Source of the DNA: Flavobacteriaceae bacterium YJPT1-3
Lineage (GTDB): Bacteria > Bacteroidota > Bacteroidia > Flavobacteriales > Flavobacteriaceae
Direction: 5' to 3'
Length of the DNA stretch: 64,000 nt
NCBI GenBank assembly: GCA_029866965.1
Contig: CP123444.1
Coordinates: 1,343,501 to 1,407,500, forward strand
Shown: positions 24,322 through 32,384 of the stretch, piece by piece
Position numbering within the stretch: position 1 is the stretch's first letter
Layout: each line of letters begins with the position of its first letter
Translations under genes and position numbers: made by a program
The notes under the pieces: model-generated
What the model saw: only the letters and a program-made list of their open reading frames with translations
Told to the model about the DNA's origin: nothing
Database searches by the model: none

Positions 24322-24798
24322 ATGAGTAAAGTTTCTTATTATACTGCGGAAGGGCTCAAAAAACTCAGAGATGAATTGAATCAGTTGCGTGATGTAGAGC
24401 GACCCAAAGCTTCACAAGCCATAGCGGAAGCTCGAGATAAAGGCGATTTGAGCGAGAACGCTGAATACGATGCGGCCAAAGAGGCACAGGGCATGCTGGA
24501 AATGCGCATTTCCAATCTGGAAGAAACTCTGGCCAATGCCCGGGTGATCGATGAATCGCAACTGGACACCTCTAAAGTCCTCGTCCATTCGACGGTAAAA
24601 ATTAAAAATCAAACCAATGGCGCGACCATGACCTACAAACTGGTCGCCCAAAGTGAGGCCGATCTGAAATCGGGGAAGATCTCAGTAGACTCACCCATCG
24701 GAAAAGGCTTGCTGGGTAAACAAGTGGGCGACGTGGCCGAAATTCAAGTGCCCAACGGCGTCATGAAATTTGACATTGTCGAAATAAGTCGGGAATAA
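24322..24798 (+). CDS. greA: Transcription elongation factor GreA
   Basis: A 158-residue GreA. The N-terminal coiled coil contains GLKKLRDELNQLRDVERP and the acidic tip LSENAEYDAAKEAQ, whose acidic residues reach the RNA polymerase active site. The C-terminal FKBP-like domain includes ISVDSPIGKGLLGKQVGDVAEIQVPNG. GreA stimulates cleavage of backtracked RNA, releasing arrested polymerase. It is followed 10 bases later by a HIT-family gene. The leader carries a terminator-like hairpin. Confidence 0.97.
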   Translation: MSKVSYYTAEGLKKLRDELNQLRDVERPKASQAIAEARDKGDLSENAEYDAAKEAQGMLEMRISNLEETLANARVIDESQLDTSKVLVHSTVKIKNQTNGATMTYKLVAQSEADLKSGKISVDSPIGKGLLGKQVGDVAEIQVPNGVMKFDIVEISRE

Positions 24799-24807
24799 TA
24801 CAACGCT

Positions 24808-25197
24808 ATGGCATCCATTTTTACCAAGATCATCAACCGCGAGATTCCGGGACACATTGTGGCCGAGGATGACCACCACATTGCCTTTTTAGACGTTAAT
24901 CCCAATGCTGTAGGACATACCCTTTGCGTTCCAAAGCGAGAAGTGGATAAAATCTTTGATCTGGAAGAGCAGGAGTATCTTAATTTGATGCGCTTTTCCC
25001 GATCTGTGGCCCTGGCGCTGCGCAAAACAGTCGACTGCAAGCGCATTGGTGTTTCGGTCATCGGCCTGGAGGTGCCTCATGTACATGTGCATCTCATTCC
25101 ACTAAACAGCATGGAGGATGCTCGTTTTATTCAAAAGGTGTCGATGGATCAGCAAGCAATGGCCCAGTTGGCAGAACGGATCAGCACAAACTTTTAG
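24808..25197 (+). CDS. HIT family protein (Hint-type nucleotide hydrolase)
   Basis: A 129-residue HIT protein. It has the entry motif FTKIINREIPGHIVAEDDHHIAFLDVNPNA and the catalytic triad GLEVPHVHVHLIPL (His-x-His-x-His). Family members hydrolyse nucleotide phosphoramidates or AMP-lysine. Note that the residue before the triad is Val-Pro rather than the more usual Gln. It is 10 bases after greA, so probably cotranscribed with it. Its 3' end overlaps the next convergent gene by 4 bases. Confidence 0.93.
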   Translation: MASIFTKIINREIPGHIVAEDDHHIAFLDVNPNAVGHTLCVPKREVDKIFDLEEQEYLNLMRFSRSVALALRKTVDCKRIGVSVIGLEVPHVHVHLIPLNSMEDARFIQKVSMDQQAMAQLAERISTNF

Positions 25198-25550
25198 CGG
25201 AACAGTTCCGGCCGCTGGAAGAACAGGGCTGCAGCAATACCCGCGAAGAGGATACCCACGATCAGGAGTATGGCCAGGGGACGCATGCGAAAAAATGCGC
25301 GCGGACTACCGGCTAATTTTCGATGGTATTCATAAAGTCGTTCTATGTCATCGGTCCATCGTTCCGGATAGATGGTATTCTCACATTTTTGGCAACGCAT
25401 CACACTACTGAGCTCGCCCTTGCTGCGGTAGATCAATCTGGTTTTTTCCTCTTCAGTCACAAAGGCCAGGTGAAGTCCTTCTTGAGTAAAACATTCCGGA
25501 CAATTCGTTTTTAAGGGCGCTTCGTGTATAGTTATTTTCTCTTTTGCCAT
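25194..25550 (-). CDS. Small zinc-ribbon-like membrane protein, unknown function
   Basis: A 118-residue protein that I do not recognise. Two Cys pairs (CPEC near residue 17 and CQKC near 53) could bind one zinc ion. A single membrane segment lies near residues 90-110 (AILLIVGILFAGIAAALFF), so the zinc-binding part would be on one side of the inner membrane with a short C-terminus on the other. The gene is 34 bases upstream of the Nudix gene's 3' end on the same strand, and its 3' end overlaps the HIT gene by 4 bases. Confidence 0.7.
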   Translation of the reverse strand: MAKEKITIHEAPLKTNCPECFTQEGLHLAFVTEEEKTRLIYRSKGELSSVMRCQKCENTIYPERWTDDIERLYEYHRKLAGSPRAFFRMRPLAILLIVGILFAGIAAALFFQRPELFR

Positions 25551-25584
25551 GGGTAAATAACGCAGATCACCGGGGTTTCATTGT

Positions 25585-26166
25585 CTATTCCAATAATCCG
25601 TTCAGCTGGGCGTATTGGAGAAGCACCAGAGTCTTGGCATCGTAGATTTCCTGCTTAGCTAAAAGCTGTTTCGCTTTCGCGAAAGCGTACTCCACGACCT
25701 GAATGTCCTCTTGCTCCTCTGCTGAACCCCCACCAGCACTCACACGGTCTTTGGTTGAGTAGATGCCCGTAAATAAATGCAAAATTTCGGTCACGGCTCC
25801 GGGAGAAGTATACATCTGTCCGATTTTTTTTACCTGATCGATGCGGTATCCGGTTTCCTCTTCGATCTCTTTTTTAATTGCCTCTTCCGGATCCAAGTCA
25901 TCCAACATGCCTGCACACACTTCTAAAAGTAACCCATCGGCATTTCCATTGACGTAGGTAGGGAGGCGAAATTGCCGCGTGAGCAGCACTGTTTTTTGAT
26001 GGGGATCGTAGAGAAAAATGGCGGCTCCGTCACCGCGATCAAAGACTTCAGCACTGCGTTCTTCTGTGGTTCCGTCCTGATTTTTGTAGGTGAACTTGTA
26101 CTTACTCAGCTGAGCCCAACCCTGATAAAGAATCTCTTGAATGATATTGGAAACGGTAAACTTCAT
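25585..26166 (-). CDS. Nudix hydrolase, NudK-like
   Basis: A 193-residue Nudix hydrolase. The Nudix box reads AGMLDDLDPEEAIKKEIEEETGY, in two halves (AGMLDDLDPEEA and IKKEIEEETGY), one residue shorter in the middle than the classic pattern, as in GDP-mannose and ADP-ribose hydrolases. TEILHLFTGIYST and SAGGGSAEEQEDIQVVEYAF also match NudK-type proteins. The likely role is hydrolysis of nucleotide sugars. The end overlaps the histidine kinase start by 1 base. An exact palindrome copy (25673-25686) encodes YAFAKAKQ near the C-terminus. Confidence 0.87.
   Translation of the reverse strand: MKFTVSNIIQEILYQGWAQLSKYKFTYKNQDGTTEERSAEVFDRGDGAAIFLYDPHQKTVLLTRQFRLPTYVNGNADGLLLEVCAGMLDDLDPEEAIKKEIEEETGYRIDQVKKIGQMYTSPGAVTEILHLFTGIYSTKDRVSAGGGSAEEQEDIQVVEYAFAKAKQLLAKQEIYDAKTLVLLQYAQLNGLLE
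25673..25686. repeat. Palindrome GCTTTCGCGAAAGC, exact copy (16-mer)
   Basis: Exact 16-mer at 25672-25687 inside the Nudix gene. The minus-strand codons read AFAKA. Confidence 0.95.
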
Positions 26167-27356
26167 CAGACCAGGCGTAGTGCAATTTGCATGGTGGTGC
26201 CTTTACCGGGTTCACTACGGAGCACCTTGATCTGTCCGTCGTGGTATTCTTCAATGATGCGTTTGGCCAGGGAGAGTCCCAGACCCCAGCCTCGGGTCTT
26301 TGTCGTATACCCCGGATCAAAAATAGTGGTGAACTTGCTTTTAGGGATCCCTTTCCCGCTGTCAGTGATTTCGATCAAGGCATAACGAGCGTCACGCGTG
26401 ATTTTAAGCGAGAGGTCGCCCTTTCCCTTCATCGCATCGATCGCATTTTTTACCAGATTTTCAATGGTCCAGCCGTACAATTGCTCGTTCATAAGCACGG
26501 GTAGGGGGCTCTCGGGTACATCCAAATGGAAGTGGATCAGTTTGCTGCTGCGTTTAGACAAATAAGCATAGGCTTCTTGCGTAGCCTGGATGATGTCCTG
26601 CTCCTCCAATTTGGGGATGGAGCCTATCTTGCTAAAACGTTCTGTGATCGTCTTAAGGCGGTCAATGTCTTTGGTGATCTCTTCAATGTATTCACTATTG
26701 ACCTTTTCTGATTTTAGGATCTCGGTCCAACCGACCAGAGAGGATAGGGGGGTTCCAATTTGATGGGCGGTTTCTTTGGCCATACCGGCCCAGAGTAAAT
26801 TTTGCTCACTGGCTTTAGAGGTCGCATAATAGAAATAAATGACCCCAATAAATAAGCCTACAATGACCAGCAAAGCGATGGGGAAATACTTCAGCTGACT
26901 GATCACTGGAGAGTTGGAGTAGTAAATGGTATTGAAGGTCACCCCGTCAAAACCGATCTCTATGGGTTCATTTTGACTGGCAAAATCAAGGGCCATGGCC
27001 TTTAATTCTTCCTGAGTCAGATTTTCAGCACCGGCCACATTACTGGTGAGATACAGATCATCTTCGTGGTCATAATTCAAAATGGGGATGGTGGTGTTGT
27101 TCTGTAAAATCTGCAGCTGCAATTCGGTCAATGCATTTTCCAATATTTTGACATCCGGATTGCTGCTGGAAGGTTCGACATCCATGGTTTTGGGAAAGGT
27201 GGCTAGCGCCTGGGCGTAGATTTCCATTTTGGTGCGCTCATTCTCCTTCAGCTGATCGAAAAATAAAGAAACATTCCACAAGATCAGCAGGGTAATTACC
27301 AGGGAGGAGATGATAATGAACCAGCGGGAAAAACGTTGACCGGACTTAAACTGCAT
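26166..27356 (-). CDS. Sensor histidine kinase
   Basis: A 396-residue membrane kinase. Helices lie at about residues 13-32 and 158-180, enclosing a periplasmic sensor of roughly 125 residues. HisKA contains KETAHQIGTPLSSLVGWTE with the phosphorylated His; HATPase has LYGWTIENLVKNAIDAMKG, ITDSGKGIPKSKF and GWGLGLSLAKRII. The HQIGTPLSS type of H-box is typical of Bacteroidetes orphan kinases. No response regulator is adjacent. It shares the strand with the Nudix gene by a 1-base overlap. Confidence 0.91.
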   Translation of the reverse strand: MQFKSGQRFSRWFIIISSLVITLLILWNVSLFFDQLKENERTKMEIYAQALATFPKTMDVEPSSSNPDVKILENALTELQLQILQNNTTIPILNYDHEDDLYLTSNVAGAENLTQEELKAMALDFASQNEPIEIGFDGVTFNTIYYSNSPVISQLKYFPIALLVIVGLFIGVIYFYYATSKASEQNLLWAGMAKETAHQIGTPLSSLVGWTEILKSEKVNSEYIEEITKDIDRLKTITERFSKIGSIPKLEEQDIIQATQEAYAYLSKRSSKLIHFHLDVPESPLPVLMNEQLYGWTIENLVKNAIDAMKGKGDLSLKITRDARYALIEITDSGKGIPKSKFTTIFDPGYTTKTRGWGLGLSLAKRIIEEYHDGQIKVLRSEPGKGTTMQIALRLV

Positions 27357-27513
27357 ACGGTGGAACCATTTGAGGCTAAATATACCTTATTTCACAACAT
27401 ACTAACGCCCGACCCTGGCGTCTATTTTCTTTTGATGCCACGGCTGTTTATAAATAGTCTTTTCCGTTGGTAAGTCGGTAGGCTTTTCCTTTTCAAAAGC
27501 GTAGTTGAAAACT

Positions 27514-27521
27514 TACCTTTG
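27514..27521 (+). promoter_or_regulatory. -7 promoter box (TACCTTTG), 4 bases before an ATG
   Basis: TACCTTTG matches TAnnTTTG and ends 4 bases before ATG 27526. The transcript would start at or next to the start codon, which fixes the start and argues against a longer frame from TTG at 27505. Confidence 0.55.
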
Positions 27522-27525
27522 TGGA

Positions 27526-28413
27526 ATGAGTAAAAAGATGCTTACGGTTGATCCTCAGACCACCGCTGTACCCAAACTACACGGCTTAATGTTGGGAGCA
27601 ATTGGGCCCCGTCCCATCGCTTTTGCCAGTACCATGGATGAGGAAGGGAATCCCAATTTATCGCCCTTTAGTTTCTTCAATGTATTCAGTGCGAATCCAC
27701 CGATCTTGATTTTTTCACCGGCTCGACGGGTACGCAATAACACCACCAAACACACCCTGGAGAATGTGGAAGCTACGCGGGAAGTGGTCATTAATATCGT
27801 CAACTATGCCATCGTGCAACAAATGTCCTTGTCCAGTACCGAGTATCCGGAGGATGTGGATGAATTTGTAAAGGCAGGCCTCACCCCATTGGAATCAGAA
27901 ACCGTGAAACCCTTTCGCGTTATGGAGAGTCCGGTGCAGTTTGAATGCAAGGTGAATGACATCATTCATTTAGGCGAGCAGGGTGGAGCCGGAAATCTGG
28001 TGATTTGTGAGGTGACGCGCATGCACGTGGAGGAAGCTCTTTTGAATGAGGAAGGTGGTATTGATCAATACAAAATCGATCAGGTGGCTCGTATGGGTGG
28101 CAATTGGTACAGCAGAGCCAACCTGGGTATGTTTGAGGTGCCTAAACCTTTATCTAGCCTGGGAATTGGCGTAGATGCGATACCGGCTCACATCAGAAAC
28201 AGTACGATCCTGACCGGAAATGATCTGGGAATGTTGGGCAATGTTGAAGAGCTTCCTGATGAGAAAGCGGTAGATGCTCTGATCAACAGCGAGGTTCAGC
28301 TGTCGCGAATCGTCGCAGCCAAAGATCGTACTGCCTTACACCGCAAAGCCCAGGAATATCTATCGGTAGGAGATACCGATCGCGCCTGGAAAGTGCTTTT
28401 GGCGCTGCAATAA
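27526..28413 (+). CDS. Flavin reductase family protein (FMN-binding split barrel)
   Basis: A 295-residue protein whose first 190 residues are a flavin reductase-like split barrel (GLMLGAIGPRPIAFASTMDEEGNPNLSPFSFFNVFSANPP in pieces, VINIVNYAIVQQMSLSST). Such proteins bind FMN and reduce or transfer flavins. The C-terminal extension of about 100 residues, with IPAHIRNSTILTGNDLGMLGN and a helical end DTDRAWKVLLAL, is longer than in the basic reductases but is usual for the Bacteroidetes branch. It starts from ATG 27526 because of the promoter position. DUF3127 follows after 34 bases. Confidence 0.88.
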   Translation: MSKKMLTVDPQTTAVPKLHGLMLGAIGPRPIAFASTMDEEGNPNLSPFSFFNVFSANPPILIFSPARRVRNNTTKHTLENVEATREVVINIVNYAIVQQMSLSSTEYPEDVDEFVKAGLTPLESETVKPFRVMESPVQFECKVNDIIHLGEQGGAGNLVICEVTRMHVEEALLNEEGGIDQYKIDQVARMGGNWYSRANLGMFEVPKPLSSLGIGVDAIPAHIRNSTILTGNDLGMLGNVEELPDEKAVDALINSEVQLSRIVAAKDRTALHRKAQEYLSVGDTDRAWKVLLALQ

Positions 28414-28447
28414 ATAAAGTTTACCTTAAAGATTAAATTAGAATAAC

Positions 28448-28828
28448 ATGGAAGTACAGGGAAAGATCAAAATGATAGGAGAAACGCAAACCTTTGGAAG
28501 CAATGGGTTTCGTAAACGAGAGGTAGTGGTTACCACTGAAGAGCAATATCCTCAACACCTGATGATCGAATTCGTTCAGGACAAAACCGATTTATTGAAT
28601 AATTTTCAAGTGGGTCAAGACGTCAAGATCAGCATCAATCTACGCGGTAGAGAATGGGTAAATCCACAGGGAGAAACCAAATACTTCAACAGTATTCAGG
28701 GATGGAGAATCGAAAGTCTTCAAGCAGCGGGCAATGCCAATGCCGGAATGCCTCCTGTCCCGCCAGCGGATGCCTTTGAGCCGGCTACGGATGTCAAAGA
28801 CGAAGACTATGACGATTTGCCGTTTTAG
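28448..28828 (+). CDS. DUF3127 protein with an SSB-like acidic tail
   Basis: A 126-residue protein. Residues 1-95 match DUF3127, an OB-like beta barrel family (MEVQGKIKMIGETQTFGSNGFRKREVVVTTEE, then VGQDVKISINLRGREWVNPQGE). A Pro/Ala-rich linker follows, and the protein ends DEDYDDLPF. The last five residues are identical to the tip of the SSB in this window, which is used to dock repair and replication proteins. I infer it could bind single-stranded nucleic acid or compete for SSB partners, but no function is established. A weak hairpin lies downstream. Confidence 0.85.
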   Translation: MEVQGKIKMIGETQTFGSNGFRKREVVVTTEEQYPQHLMIEFVQDKTDLLNNFQVGQDVKISINLRGREWVNPQGETKYFNSIQGWRIESLQAAGNANAGMPPVPPADAFEPATDVKDEDYDDLPF

Positions 28829-28855
28829 AGCGTTTTCAAGGATCCATTAGCGCAT

Positions 28856-28890
28856 AAAAAAAGCCCCCGGTGGTTAGCCAAGAGCTTTTT
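28856..28890 (+). terminator. Probable weak terminator after the DUF3127 gene
   Basis: AAAAAGC near 28858-28864 can pair with GCTTTTT at 28884-28890, with an imperfect inner stem of GG and CC pairs. The downstream stretch to 29025 holds only AT-rich sequence with TTGGTTAA direct repeats. Confidence 0.4.
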
Positions 28891-29025
28891 AATTGGTTAA
28901 TTGGTTAATCCATTGAACAAACTAAAAAAGCAATGATGAACAATAAAAGATCTAATGGATTCTTTCAAATCTCGCAAATTTCATTCGGTTTTCAAAGTTC
29001 ATTGCACGAATTAACATCATAAATC

Positions 29026-29676
29026 TTGCGTTTACCCATTCTCAGTGAAGCACTTGTATTCCCTCCCCCGGAAGAAGCGCTGGAGGAAGGTCTCTTGGCC
29101 GTAGGCGGTGATCTTACGGTCGATCGCTTGCTTTTGGCCTATAGAAACGGGATTTTTCCCTGGTATAATGAGGATGAACCGATACTATGGTGGAGTCCCG
29201 ACCCTAGAATGGTGCTGCGCCCGGGCGAAGCGTATGTTTCTAAATCGATGCGCAAACTGCTGCGTGATCAACGGTTCAAGGTCACTTACAATCAGTGTTT
29301 TCTGGAAGTGATCCTCGCCTGTAAACGCATTCAACGTCCAGATCAGGAAAGTACCTGGATCACTCCGGAAATGGTGCAGGCCTATTTAAATTTACACGAG
29401 CAGGGGCATGCGACCAGTGTCGAAGTGTGGCAGGGGGAAGAGCTGGTAGGCGGCCTTTACGGCGTCGATCTGCCGGATCTGGGCGTCTTTTGTGGAGAGT
29501 CTATGTTCTCTCGAGTATCCAATGCCAGTAAAGTGGCTTTTATTACGCTTTCGCGAAAGCTCAAAAAGCAGCAGTATCAATTGTTGGACTGTCAGGTCTA
29601 CACCGAACATCTTGAGCGTATGGGCGCTTATGAAATCCCGCGCAAGGACTATTTAAAATACCTGGCTAAGCGCTGA
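29026..29676 (+). CDS. aat: Leucyl/phenylalanyl-tRNA-protein transferase
   Basis: A 216-residue protein matching the full Aat family. It begins at TTG 29026, giving MRLPILSEALVFPPPEEALEEG, followed by LLAVGGDLTVDRLLLAYRNGIFPWYNEDEPILWWSPDPRMVL (read in pieces) and EVWQGEELVGGLYGVDLPDLGVFCGESMFSRVSNASKVAF. Aat adds Leu or Phe to the N-terminus of proteins with basic first residues, feeding them to ClpS and ClpAP. An exact palindrome copy (29547-29560) encodes TLSRKL. The 3' end overlaps tag by 11 bases. Confidence 0.95.
   Translation: MRLPILSEALVFPPPEEALEEGLLAVGGDLTVDRLLLAYRNGIFPWYNEDEPILWWSPDPRMVLRPGEAYVSKSMRKLLRDQRFKVTYNQCFLEVILACKRIQRPDQESTWITPEMVQAYLNLHEQGHATSVEVWQGEELVGGLYGVDLPDLGVFCGESMFSRVSNASKVAFITLSRKLKKQQYQLLDCQVYTEHLERMGAYEIPRKDYLKYLAKR
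29547..29560. repeat. Palindrome GCTTTCGCGAAAGC, exact copy
   Basis: Exact 14-mer inside aat, read as acg ctt tcg cga aag ctc (TLSRKL), the same frame as the copy in the NadR-like kinase. Confidence 0.95.
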
Positions 29677-30244
29677 GGTGTTGCACCTCCTGATACCGGA
29701 AGCATTCTGTTTCGTGATCATTAACCATGCCCGTAGCCTGCATATGGGCGTACATGACGGTACTGCCCACAAATTTGAATCCGCGCTTCTTAAGGTCTTT
29801 GCTGATAGCATCCGATAGCGGTGTGGTAGCGGGAGCTTCCTTATAATGGCTCCAGCTGTTTTGAATGGGTTCGTCATCGACAAAACTCCAAATGTAGCTC
29901 GAAAAACTGCCCTGCTCCCGCTGGACCTCCATAAAGCGCTGGGCATTATTGATGGTCGCCCTGATTTTCAGTTGATTGCGAACAATACCTGCATTGGACA
30001 ATAGCTCCTGCACTTTGCGTTCATCGTAGGCAGCAACCTTGCGATAATCAAACTGATCAAAAGCCGCTCTGAAGTGTTCCCGTTTTCGTAAGATGGTGAT
30101 CCAACTCAGCCCTGCCTGAAAGGTTTCCAGGCTTAAAAATTCAAAGAGGGACTGCTCCTCCCGCAGGGGAACACCCCATTCCAGATCGTGATAAGCTTCA
30201 TAAAGCGGGTCTCCAAGACACCAGCCGCATCGGTGTTTTTTCAT
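29666..30244 (-). CDS. tag: DNA-3-methyladenine glycosylase I
   Basis: A 192-residue Tag protein: RCGWCLGDPLYEAYHDLEWGVP at the N-terminus, with the zinc Cys, then FEFLSLETFQAGLSWITILRKREHFRAAF, LSNAGIVRNQLKIRATINNA, and the C-terminal VGSTVMYAHMQATGMVNDHETECFR that provides the remaining zinc ligands. It removes 3-methyladenine from DNA in base excision repair. It ends convergently with aat, overlapping 11 bases. Confidence 0.95.
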   Translation of the reverse strand: MKKHRCGWCLGDPLYEAYHDLEWGVPLREEQSLFEFLSLETFQAGLSWITILRKREHFRAAFDQFDYRKVAAYDERKVQELLSNAGIVRNQLKIRATINNAQRFMEVQREQGSFSSYIWSFVDDEPIQNSWSHYKEAPATTPLSDAISKDLKKRGFKFVGSTVMYAHMQATGMVNDHETECFRYQEVQHLSA

Positions 30245-30261
30245 GCCATGAAGGTAAGCGT

Positions 30262-30269
30262 TAGTTTTG
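30262..30269 (+). promoter_or_regulatory. -7 promoter box (TAGTTTTG)
   Basis: TAGTTTTG matches TAnnTTTG, 25 bases before the ATG of the thioredoxin-family gene. Confidence 0.5.
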
Positions 30270-30294
30270 TAATTTCTACCGACTCAAATGCACT

Positions 30295-30945
30295 ATGAAA
30301 ACTACCACGCAGAATACAGTATTACTCACCGCTCAATCTGTTTATAAAAATGCACAGACCTATCCTGAGTATCGGGAAGAAGTAGCTCAGCTCGTCATAG
30401 ATCAGGCTACCACAGGAGCAGAGCAGTCCGAAGCGCTGATCAATTATACCCTATTGAATGACCGGCGTATGAAGCGCTGGGATAAAACCCTGAAATTTAC
30501 CGCAGAAGAGGAGCAATTGATTCGTCAATTTAACGAGCGGGTGAGTGCCGGAGTCCAGGCAGCGCAGCAGTGGCTGGTCCTGACAGAGAGTTGGTGTGGA
30601 GATGCGAGTCAATCCATGCCGGTTATGCATGCCATCGCCATGCGCAGTCCGCATATCAATTTTCGCGTAAGCTTAAGAGATCAACAGCCCGAGTTGATGG
30701 ATCTAGTCCTTACCCGGGGTGCACGAGCGATCCCTAAACTGATCGCATTTACCCAAGATGAACTCATTGGTACTTGGGGGGCACGACCTAGAAGCGGGCA
30801 GCAATTAATTGAGGACTACAAGCTACAATACGGCAAGGCCGGTCCGGCGGCAAAAGAAGAATTACAGCGTTGGTATAATCAAGATAAAGGAAAGCAGATA
30901 AAGGATGAACTTCTGGCGTTGCTTAGCCCTGAAAAAGAAAAGTGA
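30295..30945 (+). CDS. Thioredoxin-fold protein with a single-Cys active site
   Basis: A 216-residue protein with a thioredoxin-like domain from about residue 55. The active-site region reads VLTESWCGDASQSMPVMHAIA, with only the first Cys of a CxxC pair (Cys-Gly-Asp-Ala), and RGARAIPKLIAF provides the cis-Pro loop. No signal peptide is seen, so it should be cytoplasmic. A single-Cys site argues against disulfide reduction of the classic type. Its 3' end overlaps the TonB-like gene by 23 bases. Confidence 0.82.
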   Translation: MKTTTQNTVLLTAQSVYKNAQTYPEYREEVAQLVIDQATTGAEQSEALINYTLLNDRRMKRWDKTLKFTAEEEQLIRQFNERVSAGVQAAQQWLVLTESWCGDASQSMPVMHAIAMRSPHINFRVSLRDQQPELMDLVLTRGARAIPKLIAFTQDELIGTWGARPRSGQQLIEDYKLQYGKAGPAAKEELQRWYNQDKGKQIKDELLALLSPEKEK

Positions 30946-31639
30946 TCGAACCCAACTGAGAAGCGCGCTGACTCTCATCAAAATACGCCCGTTCGGCATA
31001 CTCCAGGGCCTGATCGACCAGGCAGCCGTTGGAGGTGGTGGAGGCCGCCGAATTAAAAGCGGCTTTACTGACCACTCCATTCGATTTGACGGTAATGTTG
31101 ATCACTACCTTTCCGGTGGCCTCGCAGGTATACACCGGATTGGGAATTTTAATGGCATTCCGCTCTTTCAGAATGTAAGAGATGGTCGTTCTTCGGGTAT
31201 TCGCCTGGGGTTTAGCGACGGCTTTTTTAAGCTCATTTCCACTGGATAAAGGCGGAGTGGGTTTGGCTTTAGCCATGGCCAGATCATTGCGATCTTCAGC
31301 TCCATCCTGTTCATACTCCTCCATCAAGTCTTTAACGCTACCCAGCTTGTTATTCTCAATAGCTTCACGAATCTCGTCGGGCTTCTCCAAAAATTGACGG
31401 GCTTCAGCCAAACGTCGCTCCTGATTGAACGCCTGATGGGAAATTTTAGCCTGTTCTTCGGGACTGAGCTCTTCCTTTTCTTCCGGCTCGGGTAACTCTT
31501 CCACCATAGGGATCTCAAAGAATTCCTCAGCAATTTCATCTTCGTAAGGCTTCATGTGCAAAAAGAAGAAAGCCAGTATCAAAAGGCTTGCACTGGAAAA
31601 GGTGATAATAAGGGCTTTATCTTGGGGCGAAATGTTCAT
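30923..31639 (-). CDS. TonB-like energy transducer family protein
   Basis: A 238-residue protein with an N-terminal membrane helix (residues about 10-28, ALIITFSSASLLILAFFFL), an acidic Glu/Pro-rich spacer (IPMVEELPEPEEKEELSPEE) and a coiled-coil-like stretch. The C-terminal domain of about 90 residues has RTTISYILKERNAIKIPNPVYTCEATGKVVINITVKSNG (in pieces) and ends GSITFLFQG, like the C-terminal domain of Bacteroidetes TonB homologues. It probably contacts outer membrane receptors, but the shortened spacer and absence of exbB/exbD nearby leave the exact role open. Its 3' end lies on the plus-strand thioredoxin-family gene. Confidence 0.78.
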   Translation of the reverse strand: MNISPQDKALIITFSSASLLILAFFFLHMKPYEDEIAEEFFEIPMVEELPEPEEKEELSPEEQAKISHQAFNQERRLAEARQFLEKPDEIREAIENNKLGSVKDLMEEYEQDGAEDRNDLAMAKAKPTPPLSSGNELKKAVAKPQANTRRTTISYILKERNAIKIPNPVYTCEATGKVVINITVKSNGVVSKAAFNSAASTTSNGCLVDQALEYAERAYFDESQRASQLGSITFLFQG

Positions 31640-31681
31640 AAGTGCCTAAAATAACCAAAAAGCACACTTTTTATTGCTTTT

Positions 31682-32383
31682 TTAAGAGGATTTTACCTTT
31701 TCTAGCGCTTCTTCGAATTGCGCTAATTGCATGGCATCCTGCACCTTATAATCTCCAATAGCAGTGCGTCGAAGTGCACTGAGATGAGCTCCCGAACCCA
31801 GGGCCTTTCCAAAATCATGGGCTAATGAGCGAATATAAGTACCCTTACTACAGACCACTTTAAAGTCGAGTTCAGGCAATTCCGTACGAGTGATCTCGAA
31901 GTGACTGATCTCCACTTCCCGGGCCGGAATCTCCACTTCTTCCCCCTTACGGGCCATTTCATACAAGCGCTTCCCGTCTTTTTTGAGGGCCGAAAATATA
32001 GGGGGGCGTTGCACAATGATCCCCATAAAGGCCTGCAGGCTATCCTGAATAAGGGTTTCCGTAATATGATCGATAGGATAGTGGGCGTCTATTTCCGTTT
32101 CTAAATCGTAGGAAGGAGTGGTCGCCCCTAAAGTGATCGTACCGGTATAGGTTTTGGGTTGACCCATAAAACCCTCAATCTGCTTAGTCATCTTACCCGT
32201 GCAAATGATCAATAAGCCACTGGCGAGAGGGTCCAGCGTTCCGGCATGTCCCACCTTGATTTTTTTTAAAGCAAAGCGACGTTTGAGGAGCCAGCGTACC
32301 TTATTGACGAGCTGAAAAGAGGTCCACTCCAGCGGTTTGTCAAACAGCAGCACTTGCCCCGCTAAGTAATCTTCTTTTTGCAT
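31682..32383 (-). CDS. truB: tRNA pseudouridine(55) synthase TruB
   Basis: A 233-residue TruB. Start chosen at ATG 32383 (MQKEDYLAGQVLLFDKPLEWTSF), one base after the uppP stop; an upstream frame to 32416 is open but overlaps uppP. The catalytic motif is HAGTLDPLASGLLIICTG, with the Asp that attacks the base, and GTYIRSLAHDFG follows. TruB isomerises U55 of the T loop in nearly all tRNAs. It is the last gene of the ftsX-DUF3098-uppP-truB set, all on the minus strand. The C-terminal PUA-like region is short. Confidence 0.95.
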   Translation of the reverse strand: MQKEDYLAGQVLLFDKPLEWTSFQLVNKVRWLLKRRFALKKIKVGHAGTLDPLASGLLIICTGKMTKQIEGFMGQPKTYTGTITLGATTPSYDLETEIDAHYPIDHITETLIQDSLQAFMGIIVQRPPIFSALKKDGKRLYEMARKGEEVEIPAREVEISHFEITRTELPELDFKVVCSKGTYIRSLAHDFGKALGSGAHLSALRRTAIGDYKVQDAMQLAQFEEALEKVKSS

Positions 32384-32384
32384 T

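Noticed and set aside
28891-28915. TTGGTTAA direct repeats between the DUF3127 gene and aat
   Set aside because: Only two or three short AT-rich units; too short for a repeat family or CRISPR.
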